Numbered from the stretch's first letter, positions 44,962 to 54,441 are shown. The stretch is DNA of 64,000 nt from Ochrovirga pacifica (GCF_000220525.1 NZ_AFPK01000029.1:124006-188005), one strand, 5' to 3'. Notes: a model not told the origin generated them from the letters alone. A program made the numbers and translations.

Positions 44962-44971
44962 AAAACACATC

Positions 44972-47900
44972 ATGAATACAAATAAAACCATCAAGGAATT
45001 TGTGCTATCCTCATGGGCGATCAATAACAAGACGACCATGTATGTTTTGATTGCACTAATTTTTATCTTGGGATTATCGGCCTATGTTAATTTGCCTAGA
45101 GAAGATTTCCCAGAAATTAAAGAAACCAAAATATACGTTAATGCCATTTACCCAGGTAACACGGCAGAAGATATAGAACGTTTGATTGTTGATCCTTTGG
45201 AAGAAGAACTAAAGGGAATTAGCAATGTTACCGAAATCACCTCTACTTCTCAGGAAGATGTAGCCATTATTGTTATTGAATTTGACGAGAAACTAACTGT
45301 AGAACAAGCAAAAATCAAAGTAAAAGACGAAGTTGATGGTGTAAAAGCAGGTGAAGACTGGCCAACTTTTAATGGTGCTAAGGTAGACCCGCAGGTGTTT
45401 GATCTGAATATTGCAGAAGAAACTCCAATCATGAACATTAATATTTCTGGTGATTATCCTGTAGAAAAGTTAAAAGAGTATGCAGAAATTATTCAAGATA
45501 AAGTAGAAGAAATTCAAGAAATTAAAGCAGCCGATATTCGTGGAGCTCAAGATAGAGAAGTACAAGTTGCTGTAGATATTTATAAAATGATGGCTGCTCA
45601 AATTAGTTTTGATGATATTTTGAATGCTATCAGACAAGAAAACGTAACAACATCGGCTGGGAACCTAATTGCCAGCGGACAACGTAGAACGATTCGTGTA
45701 TTAGGAGAAATTGAAAATCCTAAAGAGTTAGAAAATATTGTCATCAAAACTCAGGGAGGTACAGTATACTTGCAAAACATTGCTGAAGTTACTTTTCAAG
45801 AAGAAGAAAAAACAACATTTGCACGCGAGTGGGGACACAATGTTGTAATGCTTGATGTAAAAAAACGTAGTGGTACCAATATGGTTGCAGCTACGCAACA
45901 AGTAAAAGAAGTTCTAAAAACAGCTCAAGAAAAATTATTACCATCAGACTTAACTATCAGTATCTCTAACGATACCTCTAACAAAACATTAAGTCAAGTA
46001 GACGAATTGGTAAACAACATCATCTTTGGTATTTTGTTGGTAGTTACCGTACTAATGTTCTTTTTAGGATTCCGTAATGCATTGTTTGTTGGTTTTGCTA
46101 TTCCTATGTCTATGTTTATGTCTTTTATGCTAATAGAAGCTTTTGGATACACCATGAACACCATGATTTTATTTGGAATGATTATGGGATTAGGAATGCT
46201 TGTAGACAACGGAATTGTAGTAGTAGAAAATGTGTATAGATTGATGGAAGACGAAGGAATGACCAGATTAGAGGCTGCCAAAAAAGGGATTGGAGAAATT
46301 GCCTTTCCTATTATCATCTCTACTTTAACAACAGTTGCTGCCTTTGTTCCTTTAGGATTATGGCCAGGGGTTATGGGGCAGTTTATGAAATACTTTCCAA
46401 TTACACTTTCCATTGTACTAGGTTCTTCGTTGTTTGTTGCTTTGTTCTTTAACTCGGTCTTGGTATCGCAGTTTATGAATATTGACCAAAAAATCTTATC
46501 GGTAAAACAGCTGATTCGTTTAACGATTATTTTAGGTGTTTTTGGTATTCCTATTTTACTATTTGGGGGCCCTGCAAGAGGATTGGGTAGTGTTATGTTG
46601 GTAACAATAGTGCTATTTTGGGCTTATAAGTACGCTATTAAAGGGGCAGCTATTTGGTTTCAAGAAAAAGCATTGGAATGGTTTGAAAATATTTATGAAA
46701 AATTCTTACGCTTTGCATTAACTAGCTGGAGACCTTACGTGTTCTTAATTGGTACTTTTATCTTGTTAATTGCATCGTTTATAGTGTTTGGTGCTTCTGT
46801 AGGATCTGGTAGAACAAAAGTTGAATTTTTCCCAGATAACAAGCCTAATCAAATTATTGTGTACCTAGAATATCCTGAAGGTACAGATATCGAAAAAACC
46901 AATAAGGTTACTAAAAAAATTGAAAAAGATGTATTTGCTGTGTTAAATGACAATTTATACATGGATGGTGATCATAACTTTATGGTAGAATCTGCCGTTT
47001 CTCAAGTAGGTATGGGAGCAGGAAATCCTCAAACCGATAGTGGTACTACTGAAATGCCACATCGTGGAAAAATTACTGCTTCGTTACGCGAATTTAAATA
47101 CCGTAGAGGATTGGATTCTGAAGAGTTACGCATTAAAGTACAAAAAGCCCTACGCAACAAATATCCAGGATTGTCTATCTCTGTAGAAAAAGAAGCCGTA
47201 GGACCTCCAGCAGGATACCCTATCAATATTGAAATTCAAGGAGAGGATTATGATGAGTTGATTTCCGTAGCCAACAAAATGCAACGTTTTATTGCTGCCA
47301 AAAATGTACCTGGTGTTGATGAGCTTAAAGTGGATGTTAATAAGCAAAAGCCGGCTTTAGAAGTAATGGTAGATCGTAAAAAAGCAGGAGCTTTGGGAGT
47401 ACCTGTTGGAATGGTAGCCAATCAGTTACGTAGATCTATTTTTGGAGAAAAAGCTGGAGTTTACAAAGAAAACGGAGAAGATTACGACATTTATGTACGT
47501 TTTAATGAAGAAGATAAAAACAACACAAGTGCCATCTTTAACCAAAACATTACTTTCCGTAGTCAGATTGATGGCCAAATAAAAGAAGTACCCGTTTCTG
47601 CGGTAACTACCCGAAAAAACACTTCTTCTTTTAGTGCCATTAAACACAAAAATGGAAAACGAACAGTAGTAGTGTACTCTGCCTTAACTCCAGGTTTTAC
47701 AGATGCACAAGCTGTCGTGAATCAAATTATTGCAGAAATGGCTGATTTTGATGCTCCAGATACGGTTGAGTTTGATTTTACAGGACAGATTGAGGAACAA
47801 AACAAACAAATGGCTTTCTTAATGGGAGCCTTAATGACTGGTTTAGGATTGATTGCTTTTATCTTGGTATTCCAATTCAATTCTGTTACCAAACCTGCCA

Positions 47901-48418
47901 TTATTATGTTTGCTATTTTCTTAAGCTTTACCGGAGTATTTTTTGGTATTATTGGTGCCAACATGAGTTTTGTAATTATGATGACCATGATGGGAATTAT
48001 CTCTTTGGCTGGAATTGTGGTAAACAACGGAGTAGTATTGCTAGATTATACACAATTGTTGTTTGACCGTCGTGCCGAAGAATTACAATTACCCGAAGGA
48101 AATGTAATTAGTGTAGCCGATGCTTTTGAAGCTATTGTAAAAGGAGGAAAGGCTCGTTTAAGACCTGTAATTCTAACAGCCATTACTACTGTTATAGGAC
48201 TGATTCCATTAGCTCAAGGAATTAATATTGATTTCTTTGGTTTGTTTAACGAAGGGGATGCACATATTTATGTAGGAGGAGATAACGTAATCTTTTGGGG
48301 ACCTTTAGCGTGGACGGTAATTTTTGGACTGACCTTTGCTACATTCCTTACCTTAATTATTGTACCTGTTATGTTCTATTTATTGCACAAAATAAAAGTG
48401 AGAATAAAGAATAAATAA
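44972..48418 (+). CDS. RND efflux permease (HAE1-like)
   Basis: This 1148-residue inner-membrane proton antiporter (start ATG 44972; a longer frame from 44915 would overlap the adaptor gene) has two halves, each with one helix, a large periplasmic domain, and a cluster of helices. The proton-relay motif in helix 4 is GMLVDNGIVVVENVYR. The second half has GIVVNNGVVLLDY. The substrate is unknown; the linked TetR suggests a small toxic compound. It ends the operon and is followed by a terminator. Confidence 0.94.
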   Translation: MNTNKTIKEFVLSSWAINNKTTMYVLIALIFILGLSAYVNLPREDFPEIKETKIYVNAIYPGNTAEDIERLIVDPLEEELKGISNVTEITSTSQEDVAIIVIEFDEKLTVEQAKIKVKDEVDGVKAGEDWPTFNGAKVDPQVFDLNIAEETPIMNINISGDYPVEKLKEYAEIIQDKVEEIQEIKAADIRGAQDREVQVAVDIYKMMAAQISFDDILNAIRQENVTTSAGNLIASGQRRTIRVLGEIENPKELENIVIKTQGGTVYLQNIAEVTFQEEEKTTFAREWGHNVVMLDVKKRSGTNMVAATQQVKEVLKTAQEKLLPSDLTISISNDTSNKTLSQVDELVNNIIFGILLVVTVLMFFLGFRNALFVGFAIPMSMFMSFMLIEAFGYTMNTMILFGMIMGLGMLVDNGIVVVENVYRLMEDEGMTRLEAAKKGIGEIAFPIIISTLTTVAAFVPLGLWPGVMGQFMKYFPITLSIVLGSSLFVALFFNSVLVSQFMNIDQKILSVKQLIRLTIILGVFGIPILLFGGPARGLGSVMLVTIVLFWAYKYAIKGAAIWFQEKALEWFENIYEKFLRFALTSWRPYVFLIGTFILLIASFIVFGASVGSGRTKVEFFPDNKPNQIIVYLEYPEGTDIEKTNKVTKKIEKDVFAVLNDNLYMDGDHNFMVESAVSQVGMGAGNPQTDSGTTEMPHRGKITASLREFKYRRGLDSEELRIKVQKALRNKYPGLSISVEKEAVGPPAGYPINIEIQGEDYDELISVANKMQRFIAAKNVPGVDELKVDVNKQKPALEVMVDRKKAGALGVPVGMVANQLRRSIFGEKAGVYKENGEDYDIYVRFNEEDKNNTSAIFNQNITFRSQIDGQIKEVPVSAVTTRKNTSSFSAIKHKNGKRTVVVYSALTPGFTDAQAVVNQIIAEMADFDAPDTVEFDFTGQIEEQNKQMAFLMGALMTGLGLIAFILVFQFNSVTKPAIIMFAIFLSFTGVFFGIIGANMSFVIMMTMMGIISLAGIVVNNGVVLLDYTQLLFDRRAEELQLPEGNVISVADAFEAIVKGGKARLRPVILTAITTVIGLIPLAQGINIDFFGLFNEGDAHIYVGGDNVIFWGPLAWTVIFGLTFATFLTLIIVPVMFYLLHKIKVRIKNK

Positions 48419-48441
48419 GTTTTAGTTTATCTTAAATTTTT

Positions 48442-48471
48442 AAAAGCTGTGGGTGTCCACAGCTTTTTTTG
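48442..48471 (+). terminator. Terminator of the efflux operon
   Basis: The arms AAAGCTGTGG and CCACAGCTTT are followed by a T run, 24 bases after the permease stop codon. Confidence 0.93.
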
Positions 48472-48517
48472 TTTATATAATTTAATACTTTATTAACATT
48501 TATAAATAACAATTACC

Positions 48518-48526
48518 TATTTTTGC
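48518..48526 (+). promoter_or_regulatory. Probable -7 element of the porin-like gene
   Basis: TATTTTTGC ends 4 bases before the ATG at 48531. Transcription would start at or next to the ATG, implying a leaderless or nearly leaderless mRNA. Confidence 0.55.
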
Positions 48527-48530
48527 TGCC

Positions 48531-49124
48531 ATGAAAAAATTACTATGGATTGCAGCAGCTGTACTAGGTATAAGCACTGCACAATCTCAGGAAAACAAAA
48601 CAAGTTTAATTGCTGGTTACACCAATGCCAATCTTAAGTCTAAAGTTGAAGCCTTTGACGAAACTGAAAGCGAAAACATTAAGTCTAACGGTTTTTTTGT
48701 AGGTTTAACACACCAAATTGACTTAAGCAATCAAGTAAGTTTTGTTCCTGGTTTTATTTACACACAGGTCAAAGCAGAAGAAGCTGATGAGTCTGACAAC
48801 TATATTCAGGTTCCTTTGTTTTTAAGATATAGAGTGGCTGATAAGATTGCCTTTTTAGCAGGCCCTAAATTCGAATACTTAACAAATCTTGATGAGGAAT
48901 TAGAAGATTACATTAACGAACTTTCTTTTGGTTTAGGTTTGGGAGTTGAAATTACAATTATTGAACATTTATCCTTTTTAGCAAACTACTCTTTTCAACT
49001 AAACAACTCTTATACAGAAGATTTTGAAAAAGAAGTAGCATCACAAGCAGGAATTAGTTCTTCTGAATTAGACATTACTGCCAAGCATCAATTTATCAAC
49101 TTAGGTTTAGCTTACAAGTTTTAA
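48531..49124 (+). CDS. Outer-membrane beta-barrel (porin-like) protein
   Basis: This 197-residue protein has a signal peptide (cleaved near AQSQ) and about eight predicted beta strands ending in FINLGLAYKF, the aromatic C-terminus of outer-membrane barrels. It belongs to the small OmpA-like/porin-family barrels common in Flavobacteriaceae. The function (pore, adhesion or structural) cannot be told. It is a single gene with a promoter element next to the start codon and a terminator after it. Confidence 0.85.
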   Translation: MKKLLWIAAAVLGISTAQSQENKTSLIAGYTNANLKSKVEAFDETESENIKSNGFFVGLTHQIDLSNQVSFVPGFIYTQVKAEEADESDNYIQVPLFLRYRVADKIAFLAGPKFEYLTNLDEELEDYINELSFGLGLGVEITIIEHLSFLANYSFQLNNSYTEDFEKEVASQAGISSSELDITAKHQFINLGLAYKF

Positions 49125-49150
49125 ACCAACACTAATACATCATTAATCTC

Positions 49151-49178
49151 AAGCCTATTTGTGTAAACAGATAGGCTT
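49151..49178 (+). terminator. Terminator after the porin-like gene
   Basis: The arms AAGCCTATTTG and CAGATAGGCTT form a stem with one mismatch 27 bases after the stop codon. The T run that follows is short. Confidence 0.7.
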
Positions 49179-49181
49179 TGT

Positions 49182-49190
49182 TAATTTTGC
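49182..49190 (+). promoter_or_regulatory. Candidate -7 element of recX
   Basis: TAATTTTGC fits TAnnTTTG and lies 17 bases before the recX ATG, directly after the preceding terminator. There is no clear -33 box. Confidence 0.5.
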
Positions 49191-49207
49191 AGAGAATCTT
49201 TTTATGA

Positions 49208-49681
49208 ATGAAGCCTACCAAAACTTATACTGTAGAAGAAGCCAAAAGAGCTTTAGAAAACTATTGTGTCTATCAAGATCGATGTCACAAGGAAGTAGAA
49301 GAAAAATTGGTAAAAATGAACATGATTCCACAAGCACAAGAAGTAATTCTACTCCATTTAATGGAGCACAACTTTTTAAATGAAGAACGTTTTTCAAAAA
49401 GTTTTGCCAGAGGTAAATTCAGAATAAAAAAATACGGTAAGGTTCGAATTGTTCAAGAATTAAAATACCGTGGCATTTCTGAATACAACATCAAATCTGC
49501 ATTAAAAGAAATCTCTTCGGAAGAATATACTAACACCTTAAACGAACTTAGTCATCAAAAATGGGCACAAACCAAAGAGCCTAATTTTTATAAAAAAAAG
49601 AAAAAAGTAGTCGATTTTTTAATCAGAAAAGGCTACGAATATCATTTAATTTTAGAAAACTTACAGGTTTACGATTTATAG
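49208..49681 (+). CDS. recX: Regulatory protein RecX
   Basis: RecX modulates RecA filaments in recombination and SOS repair. The 157-residue protein has the repeated three-helix pattern: EAKRALENYCVYQDRCHKEVEEKL, then FLNEERFSKSFARGKFRIKKYG and LKYRGISEYNIKSAL. I chose the ATG at 49208; an overlapping frame from 49159 is out of frame. The gene is convergent with a lipoprotein gene and the ends are 2 bases apart. RecA is not in the window. Confidence 0.92.
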   Translation: MKPTKTYTVEEAKRALENYCVYQDRCHKEVEEKLVKMNMIPQAQEVILLHLMEHNFLNEERFSKSFARGKFRIKKYGKVRIVQELKYRGISEYNIKSALKEISSEEYTNTLNELSHQKWAQTKEPNFYKKKKKVVDFLIRKGYEYHLILENLQVYDL

Positions 49682-49683
49682 TT

Positions 49684-50238
49684 TTATTGAATTGAATCTA
49701 TTTTTGAAAAGATAAAATCTTCTTGTAACATTTCTTTCTCAAAATCTTGCTTTCTATAAATTGCATTCGCTTTTCTATTTATCATCCTAAAAATAACAAA
49801 CAGCCCTTGGGTTTGCTTTTTTACTTCAGGAATGGTAATGGCTGGAATACTTTTCATTTCCTGCAAACGCAAAGCCTGATTGTACAGTGCATTGATTCTA
49901 GCCCTCATTCCCTTTTCATCCAAAGTCTTTACAGTAATAGAATCCCTCATTAAAGTTACGTTTTCTACCAATTGCTCAGATAAACTCAACACTTCATTTG
50001 TTGTATTTTTTTTCATCAACTTTAGAGTCTCTTGCACTTTATGATACCCTTTCCAGTTTATAATAGAGTCTTTGTATACCAATTTTACACCAACAACAGT
50101 GTCAAACACTTGTTGGCTGTCTTTAGGACTAGCATACTTATTTTCTAATGAAACCGTTTTGTCATCAGACTCTTTTTTTTCTGATTGACAAGCCACAAGA
50201 ATCACAACAATACAACTGATTAAAAGAATATTTTTCAT
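49684..50238 (-). CDS. Hypothetical lipoprotein
   Basis: This 184-residue protein has a lipoprotein signal peptide with lipobox LVACQ (Cys17), followed by a charged spacer and a helical region without known motifs. It should be anchored in the envelope. It is convergent with recX and divergent from the thioredoxin-like gene. I do not recognise the family. No cofactor-binding residues are apparent. Confidence 0.7.
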   Translation of the reverse strand: MKNILLISCIVVILVACQSEKKESDDKTVSLENKYASPKDSQQVFDTVVGVKLVYKDSIINWKGYHKVQETLKLMKKNTTNEVLSLSEQLVENVTLMRDSITVKTLDEKGMRARINALYNQALRLQEMKSIPAITIPEVKKQTQGLFVIFRMINRKANAIYRKQDFEKEMLQEDFIFSKIDSIQ

Positions 50239-50325
50239 GGTATCAAATATAACAAGAATCTTGCCTTTTTAAGGTGTAAGTATTTAAATTAGTAACGTCT
50301 AACGTAGGTAATAAAACTGAAAATC

Positions 50326-50964
50326 ATGAACGTACCTAAACCCCTTATTTCAAAAGCTCTTAAGCAGTCTTTTGATTATGAAAACTATCTAGAGCAAATG
50401 CGAAACTTTATGAAAAATAAAGCTACCTCTGGAGTTCAACAAACCGAAGAATTAATTTCGTACACCAAGCTGAACCAAGTCCGAATGAAACGTTTGACCA
50501 AAACAACACAGTTAAACGATGCCATAATAAACACTTTAGGCCAGCTAAACGACTCCTATACTTGGTTAATACTTACAGAAAGTTGGTGCGGAGATGCAGC
50601 TCAATCTTTACCAATTCTTAATAAAATAGCAGAACAATCAGATCTTATTGACCTAAAAATTGCTTACCGTGATGAAAACTCAGAACTAATGCAATATTTT
50701 TTAACCAACGGTGGTGAAGCAATTCCAAAACTTATTGTTATTAACCAAGAGCAAAAAGTACTTGCCGATTGGGGACCAAGACCTAGTACTGTTTCCAAAA
50801 TGGTAAAAGCATACAAAGAAAAATACGGAAAACTACAGCCCGAATTTAAAGAACAGCTACAAGTTTGGTACAATAAAAATAAAGGAGCAGATATTATAGA
50901 TGACATCAACGTTATTTTGCTAAACATTATTCTACAATACGAAAACGTGATTTTAAATAAATAA
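50326..50964 (+). CDS. Thioredoxin-like family protein with single active-site Cys
   Basis: This 212-residue protein has a thioredoxin fold core (about residues 65-170: YTWLILTESWCGDAAQSLPIL, EAIPKLIVINQEQKVLADWG with the cis-proline). The active site reads WCGDA, so only Cys88 is present and the second cysteine of CxxC is replaced by Ala91. It can therefore not cycle a disulfide by itself and may be a monothiol enzyme or a bacillithiol/thiol partner. There is no signal peptide. It is common in Flavobacteriaceae. The function is not established. Confidence 0.85.
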   Translation: MNVPKPLISKALKQSFDYENYLEQMRNFMKNKATSGVQQTEELISYTKLNQVRMKRLTKTTQLNDAIINTLGQLNDSYTWLILTESWCGDAAQSLPILNKIAEQSDLIDLKIAYRDENSELMQYFLTNGGEAIPKLIVINQEQKVLADWGPRPSTVSKMVKAYKEKYGKLQPEFKEQLQVWYNKNKGADIIDDINVILLNIILQYENVILNK

Positions 50965-50988
50965 GTACCATAATTGGCCGATAGCTAA

Positions 50989-50997
50989 TATATTTGC
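50989..50997 (+). promoter_or_regulatory. Candidate -7 element of the 51014 gene
   Basis: TATATTTGC fits TAnnTTTG(C) and lies 16 bases before the ATG at 51014. No clear -33 box is seen. Confidence 0.5.
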
Positions 50998-51013
50998 ATC
51001 AAAAGTTTTTTGT

Positions 51014-51490
51014 ATGCTAGTTACATTTGATGATTTAGAAGATTTGGCTAAGGTGTTTTTATACCCTAGTAGTAAAAAATTCTATCCAGAACTATTGCAT
51101 CAAATAGAAGAATCCGTTCGTGATTTTGTAGAAAACTGGTCTAAAAAACACGATTTTGAAGCTGGATACAAAATCGTGTACCAACGTTTTTTAATTGTAG
51201 CAATCAATCCCAATGCAAAGGTAACAACCTTAGTAATAGACGAGTTGGTTTCTTTTATTTTCAAACTACAATCTGAACATGAAATAGAGCTACTAGACAA
51301 ACTAAATGTTTGTTTTAAACAAGGAGAACACGTTCAATATAAAGAAGTAAAAGAGTTTAAAAAACTTATTAAAAACAAAAGCGTTACCAAAAACACCGTT
51401 GTTTTTAACAACCTCATCAACACCAAAGCAGAATTAGAATCTGACTGGGAATTACCAGCTGAAGACACTTGGTATAATAGAATGTTTTAG
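51014..51490 (+). CDS. Conserved flavobacterial protein of unknown function
   Basis: This 158-residue protein resembles a family often labelled ABC transporter ATPase in flavobacterial genomes, but it has no Walker A, Walker B or ABC signature, so that label is not supported. It contains the conserved-looking stretches FVENWSKKHDFEAGYKIVYQRF and TVVFNNLINTKAELESDWELPAE. There is no signal peptide, so it is probably cytoplasmic. Its stop shares a TTAG with the convergent YwqK-repeat gene (4-base overlap). The function is unknown. Confidence 0.75.
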   Translation: MLVTFDDLEDLAKVFLYPSSKKFYPELLHQIEESVRDFVENWSKKHDFEAGYKIVYQRFLIVAINPNAKVTTLVIDELVSFIFKLQSEHEIELLDKLNVCFKQGEHVQYKEVKEFKKLIKNKSVTKNTVVFNNLINTKAELESDWELPAEDTWYNRMF

Positions 51491-52836
51491 AAACGTTTTG
51501 TAGATGATTCTAATCCTACAAAGGAATCTTTTTCACTACTAGACTTAACTCTAAATCTTAATGGCAAAGAAAATAATATATTTACGGGTCTATCGTTATG
51601 AAATACGGGTATGAACGTAGGCAAACCACTTAAGACTCTTCTAAATTCATCTTCTAAGATTTTATACTTCGACCTAACCTTAATATCACTCACTTCACCT
51701 AAAGTATTTATTTTAAAAATCGCTGCTAATTTAAATATCTCATCTTTGCCCTTAGAAACATTTAATGATTCTGCTAAACCTGTATTAAAGTTCTCAGCAA
51801 CATAGTTATTTATTGCGTCTGAAAAAGCTTTTTTAGAACTTGAAACTTTTTTACCATCATGTTCCATTAAAAGACTTTGACTTTTTATGGATGCAAAAGG
51901 CACATCTTTTTTCTCTTTTATTTTATTCGCTAAAGATTCCCAATACGCTATTGTTCCTCTTTTTTCATCAATCTCATAAGTCTTTTCAATATACTTATTC
52001 TTCTTAGAAAGCCACAATCTCCACACGCCTATCCTCTTATTTTTATGCCTCATTCCCGACTGAATTAGCTTTCCCTCTAGATTATATTGTAAGTACATTC
52101 CAAACGGCACACTGTCTTTATAGGTTGTTGCACTTTGAACCTTAAACTGTCCTTTTATTAAAGGATTAGGAAAATAATTTAGGAAAACTCCTTTACCATC
52201 TAAAAATTTTACTTTTTTTTCTATTTCACCGTTTTTTTTGTAAATATCCGAAAGTGAATATAACTTACCGTGTTCGTACTTTCTTTCCTGAAATAGCTCA
52301 CCATTAGGATATAATACTTTTAAAACACCGTGATATTTAGTCAACGAATCTGCTTCATACTCCATTACAAAACCAGTACTCATGATCTTTCTACCCTTAC
52401 CTACCCCAATCGATTTATCATATTGGAATTCTTCCGTCACTCCTCCCTCCTTATTATATGCTTTATAACTACTCAAAGTATTATTCATTGTATAAATACA
52501 TTCAAATCTTCTTTTACCATCTTCATATATTTCCCAAAATCCAATCTCCTTACCTTCTAAAAAACTTCCTTTTTGTAAATAACTACCTTTAGGACCTTTG
52601 TATGTCCAATCTCCACTTTTTTCCCCCATCCTATACTCTCCTTCTACAATCATTTTTTTTTTATAATATTCTTTATAAATACCATGCTTAATTTCTGGCT
52701 GTTCTTTCAAAACATAATACTCTTTTGTAGTTTTCTTAAATCCTTTAACTTTTTCTATAACTTTTTGAGTATCTAAATCCTGACTAAAAGCTACAATACA
52801 GAACAACAAAGTAAATAGTGAGATCAATCTTTTCAT
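51487..52836 (-). CDS. YwqK-repeat protein with TonB-C-like domain
   Basis: This protein has 449 residues from the ATG at 52836, chosen because the signal peptide MKRLISLFTLLFCIVAFSQ begins there; the frame extends 18 codons further upstream into the truB terminator. Residues about 45-285 hold MORN/YwqK-like repeats of the pattern G-x-Y-x-x-G-x-K-x-G-x-W (GEYRMGEKSGDWTYKGPKGS). The C-terminal 90 residues resemble a TonB C-terminal domain (FKINTLGEVSDIKVRSK, then FSLPLRFRV). The protein is secreted or periplasmic and has no membrane anchor besides the signal. The role is unknown. Confidence 0.78.
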   Translation of the reverse strand: MKRLISLFTLLFCIVAFSQDLDTQKVIEKVKGFKKTTKEYYVLKEQPEIKHGIYKEYYKKKMIVEGEYRMGEKSGDWTYKGPKGSYLQKGSFLEGKEIGFWEIYEDGKRRFECIYTMNNTLSSYKAYNKEGGVTEEFQYDKSIGVGKGRKIMSTGFVMEYEADSLTKYHGVLKVLYPNGELFQERKYEHGKLYSLSDIYKKNGEIEKKVKFLDGKGVFLNYFPNPLIKGQFKVQSATTYKDSVPFGMYLQYNLEGKLIQSGMRHKNKRIGVWRLWLSKKNKYIEKTYEIDEKRGTIAYWESLANKIKEKKDVPFASIKSQSLLMEHDGKKVSSSKKAFSDAINNYVAENFNTGLAESLNVSKGKDEIFKLAAIFKINTLGEVSDIKVRSKYKILEDEFRRVLSGLPTFIPVFHNDRPVNILFSLPLRFRVKSSSEKDSFVGLESSTKRF

Positions 52837-52879
52837 AATATTAATTTTTAAGCCCTTTAAATATAATTCATACAGCACA

Positions 52880-52904
52880 AAAAAAGTCATACTATAGTAT
52901 GACT
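52880..52904 (-). terminator. Terminator after truB
   Basis: The perfect palindrome AGTCATACTATAGTATGACT is followed on the minus strand by a T run. It lies 30 bases after the truB stop codon and upstream of the YwqK-repeat gene. Confidence 0.9.
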
Positions 52905-52933
52905 CTTTTGTGTTTTTTTATTTAAATCGAATT

Positions 52934-53638
52934 TCAATTTTCTTCTACAATACCAAAATCCTTTAAGAACTCTGTAACTGAAACACTATTATCAACATTA
53001 AAATCTCCAATTTTAGTTCTTCGTAGTGCAGATAAATGAGAACCTGAATTCAATGCCAATCCAAAATCGTAAGCGAGAGATCGGATATAGGTTCCTTTGC
53101 TACATGCTACTCTAAACTCTACATTTGGCAACTCTATTTTGGTGATTTCAAATTCTGAAATCGTAATTTTTCTTGATTTTATTTCTGTGGTTTTACCTTC
53201 TCTAGCCAATTCATACAAACGTTTTCCTTCTTTTTTGATGGCTGAAAAAATTGGAGGTTTCTGATCTATTTCTCCTACAAATTTTTTGGTTGTAGCATGT
53301 ATCAAAGCTTCGGTTATGTGATTTATAGAATAAGTTTGGTCTATATCCGTTTCCAAGTCGTAACTAGGTGTTGTTGCTCCTAAGGTAATAGTACCTGTAT
53401 ACTCTTTATGCTGAGCTTGATAAGTTTCTATTTTTTTTGTGAATTTACCTGTGCATAAAATCAACAAACCTGTAGCTAAAGGATCTAAAGTGCCTGCATG
53501 TCCTACTTTAATGTTTTTTATACCATAGTGTTGTTTAATTGCCCATCTAAGTTTGTTTACCACCTGAAAACTTGTCCAATGCAAAGGTTTGTCAATCAAC
53601 AATACCTGCCCTTCTTTATATGCTTCTAAACTCTTCAT
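52934..53638 (-). CDS. truB: tRNA pseudouridine-55 synthase
   Basis: TruB makes pseudouridine 55 in the T loop of tRNAs. The 234-residue protein has the catalytic Asp52 in VGHAGTLDPLATG and the start LIDKPLHWTSFQVVNKLR. The C-terminal PUA domain seen in longer TruB forms is reduced. It starts 3 bases after uppP, with uppP, DUF3098 and ftsX upstream on the same strand, forming an ftsX-DUF3098-uppP-truB operon. Confidence 0.97.
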   Translation of the reverse strand: MKSLEAYKEGQVLLIDKPLHWTSFQVVNKLRWAIKQHYGIKNIKVGHAGTLDPLATGLLILCTGKFTKKIETYQAQHKEYTGTITLGATTPSYDLETDIDQTYSINHITEALIHATTKKFVGEIDQKPPIFSAIKKEGKRLYELAREGKTTEIKSRKITISEFEITKIELPNVEFRVACSKGTYIRSLAYDFGLALNSGSHLSALRRTKIGDFNVDNSVSVTEFLKDFGIVEEN

Positions 53639-53641
53639 GTA

Positions 53642-54436
53642 TTATTTTGCGTAGGTATATACAATAGCAACAACCCCTACAAAAGCACAATAAACAGAAA
53701 AGTATGTCAATTTACTTTTTCTTACCAAAGCAATCATCCACTGACAAGCTAAAAGTCCAGCTACAAAAGCAGCCACAAATCCTACTCCCATAGGAACGGC
53801 TTCTGCAGAGGTAAAATGAATATCTCCTCCTAAAACATCTTTAGCTATTTTTCCAAAAATTAAAGGAATTACCATTAAAAAAGAAAACCTTGCCGCTTTG
53901 CTTCTATCAATCCCCAATAAAACAGAGGTAGAAATAGTAGCCCCTGAACGAGAAATCCCTGGTAGCATAGCTATAGCTTGCGAAACTCCTACAATTACAG
54001 ATCCTATAATAGAGACATCTTTTTCTGTTGTTTTTGCTTTATCTGCTAGCAGTAGTAGAATTGCAGTTACAATTAACATACATCCCACAAAAAAGATGTT
54101 TCCTCCAAAAAAAGACTCTAACTGTTTTTCAAACAGCAAACCTACAACGACTGCAGGAACCATTGATAGCACAATTTTTATAGAGAACTGCAACTCTTGA
54201 TTATTTTTAAACTGAAACAGGCCTCTTAGAATTTCTCCTATATCTTTTCTAAAAATAACAATCGTACTCAGTGCTGTTGCAAAATGCAATACCACAGTAT
54301 AAGTTAAACTTTCTTCTGGCACAGAATGATCTCCTAAAAGAAATTTTGCCAATTCTAAATGCCCACTAGAAGAAACGGGTAAAAATTCGGTTAATCCCTG
54401 AATAATTCCTAAAATAATTGCTTCGATAATTCCCAT
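53642..54436 (-). CDS. uppP: Undecaprenyl-diphosphatase
   Basis: UppP (BacA) dephosphorylates undecaprenyl diphosphate to recycle the lipid carrier of peptidoglycan and other glycans. The 264-residue integral membrane protein has about seven or eight helices and the motifs GLTEFLPVSSSGHLELA and MLPGISRSGATIS that hold the active-site residues. It is in the ftsX-DUF3098-uppP-truB operon, 5 bases from DUF3098 and 3 from truB. The enzyme also confers some bacitracin resistance in other bacteria. Confidence 0.97.
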   Translation of the reverse strand: MGIIEAIILGIIQGLTEFLPVSSSGHLELAKFLLGDHSVPEESLTYTVVLHFATALSTIVIFRKDIGEILRGLFQFKNNQELQFSIKIVLSMVPAVVVGLLFEKQLESFFGGNIFFVGCMLIVTAILLLLADKAKTTEKDVSIIGSVIVGVSQAIAMLPGISRSGATISTSVLLGIDRSKAARFSFLMVIPLIFGKIAKDVLGGDIHFTSAEAVPMGVGFVAAFVAGLLACQWMIALVRKSKLTYFSVYCAFVGVVAIVYTYAK

Positions 54437-54441
54437 GATAT

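Noticed and set aside
44915-44971. Longer start of the RND permease at 44915
   Set aside because: It would overlap the adaptor gene by 47 bases and add an unconserved extension. The ATG at 44972 fits the family start.
51014-51490. ABC transporter ATPase label for the 158-residue protein
   Set aside because: There is no Walker A, Walker B or ABC signature. The name seems to be a propagated mis-annotation.
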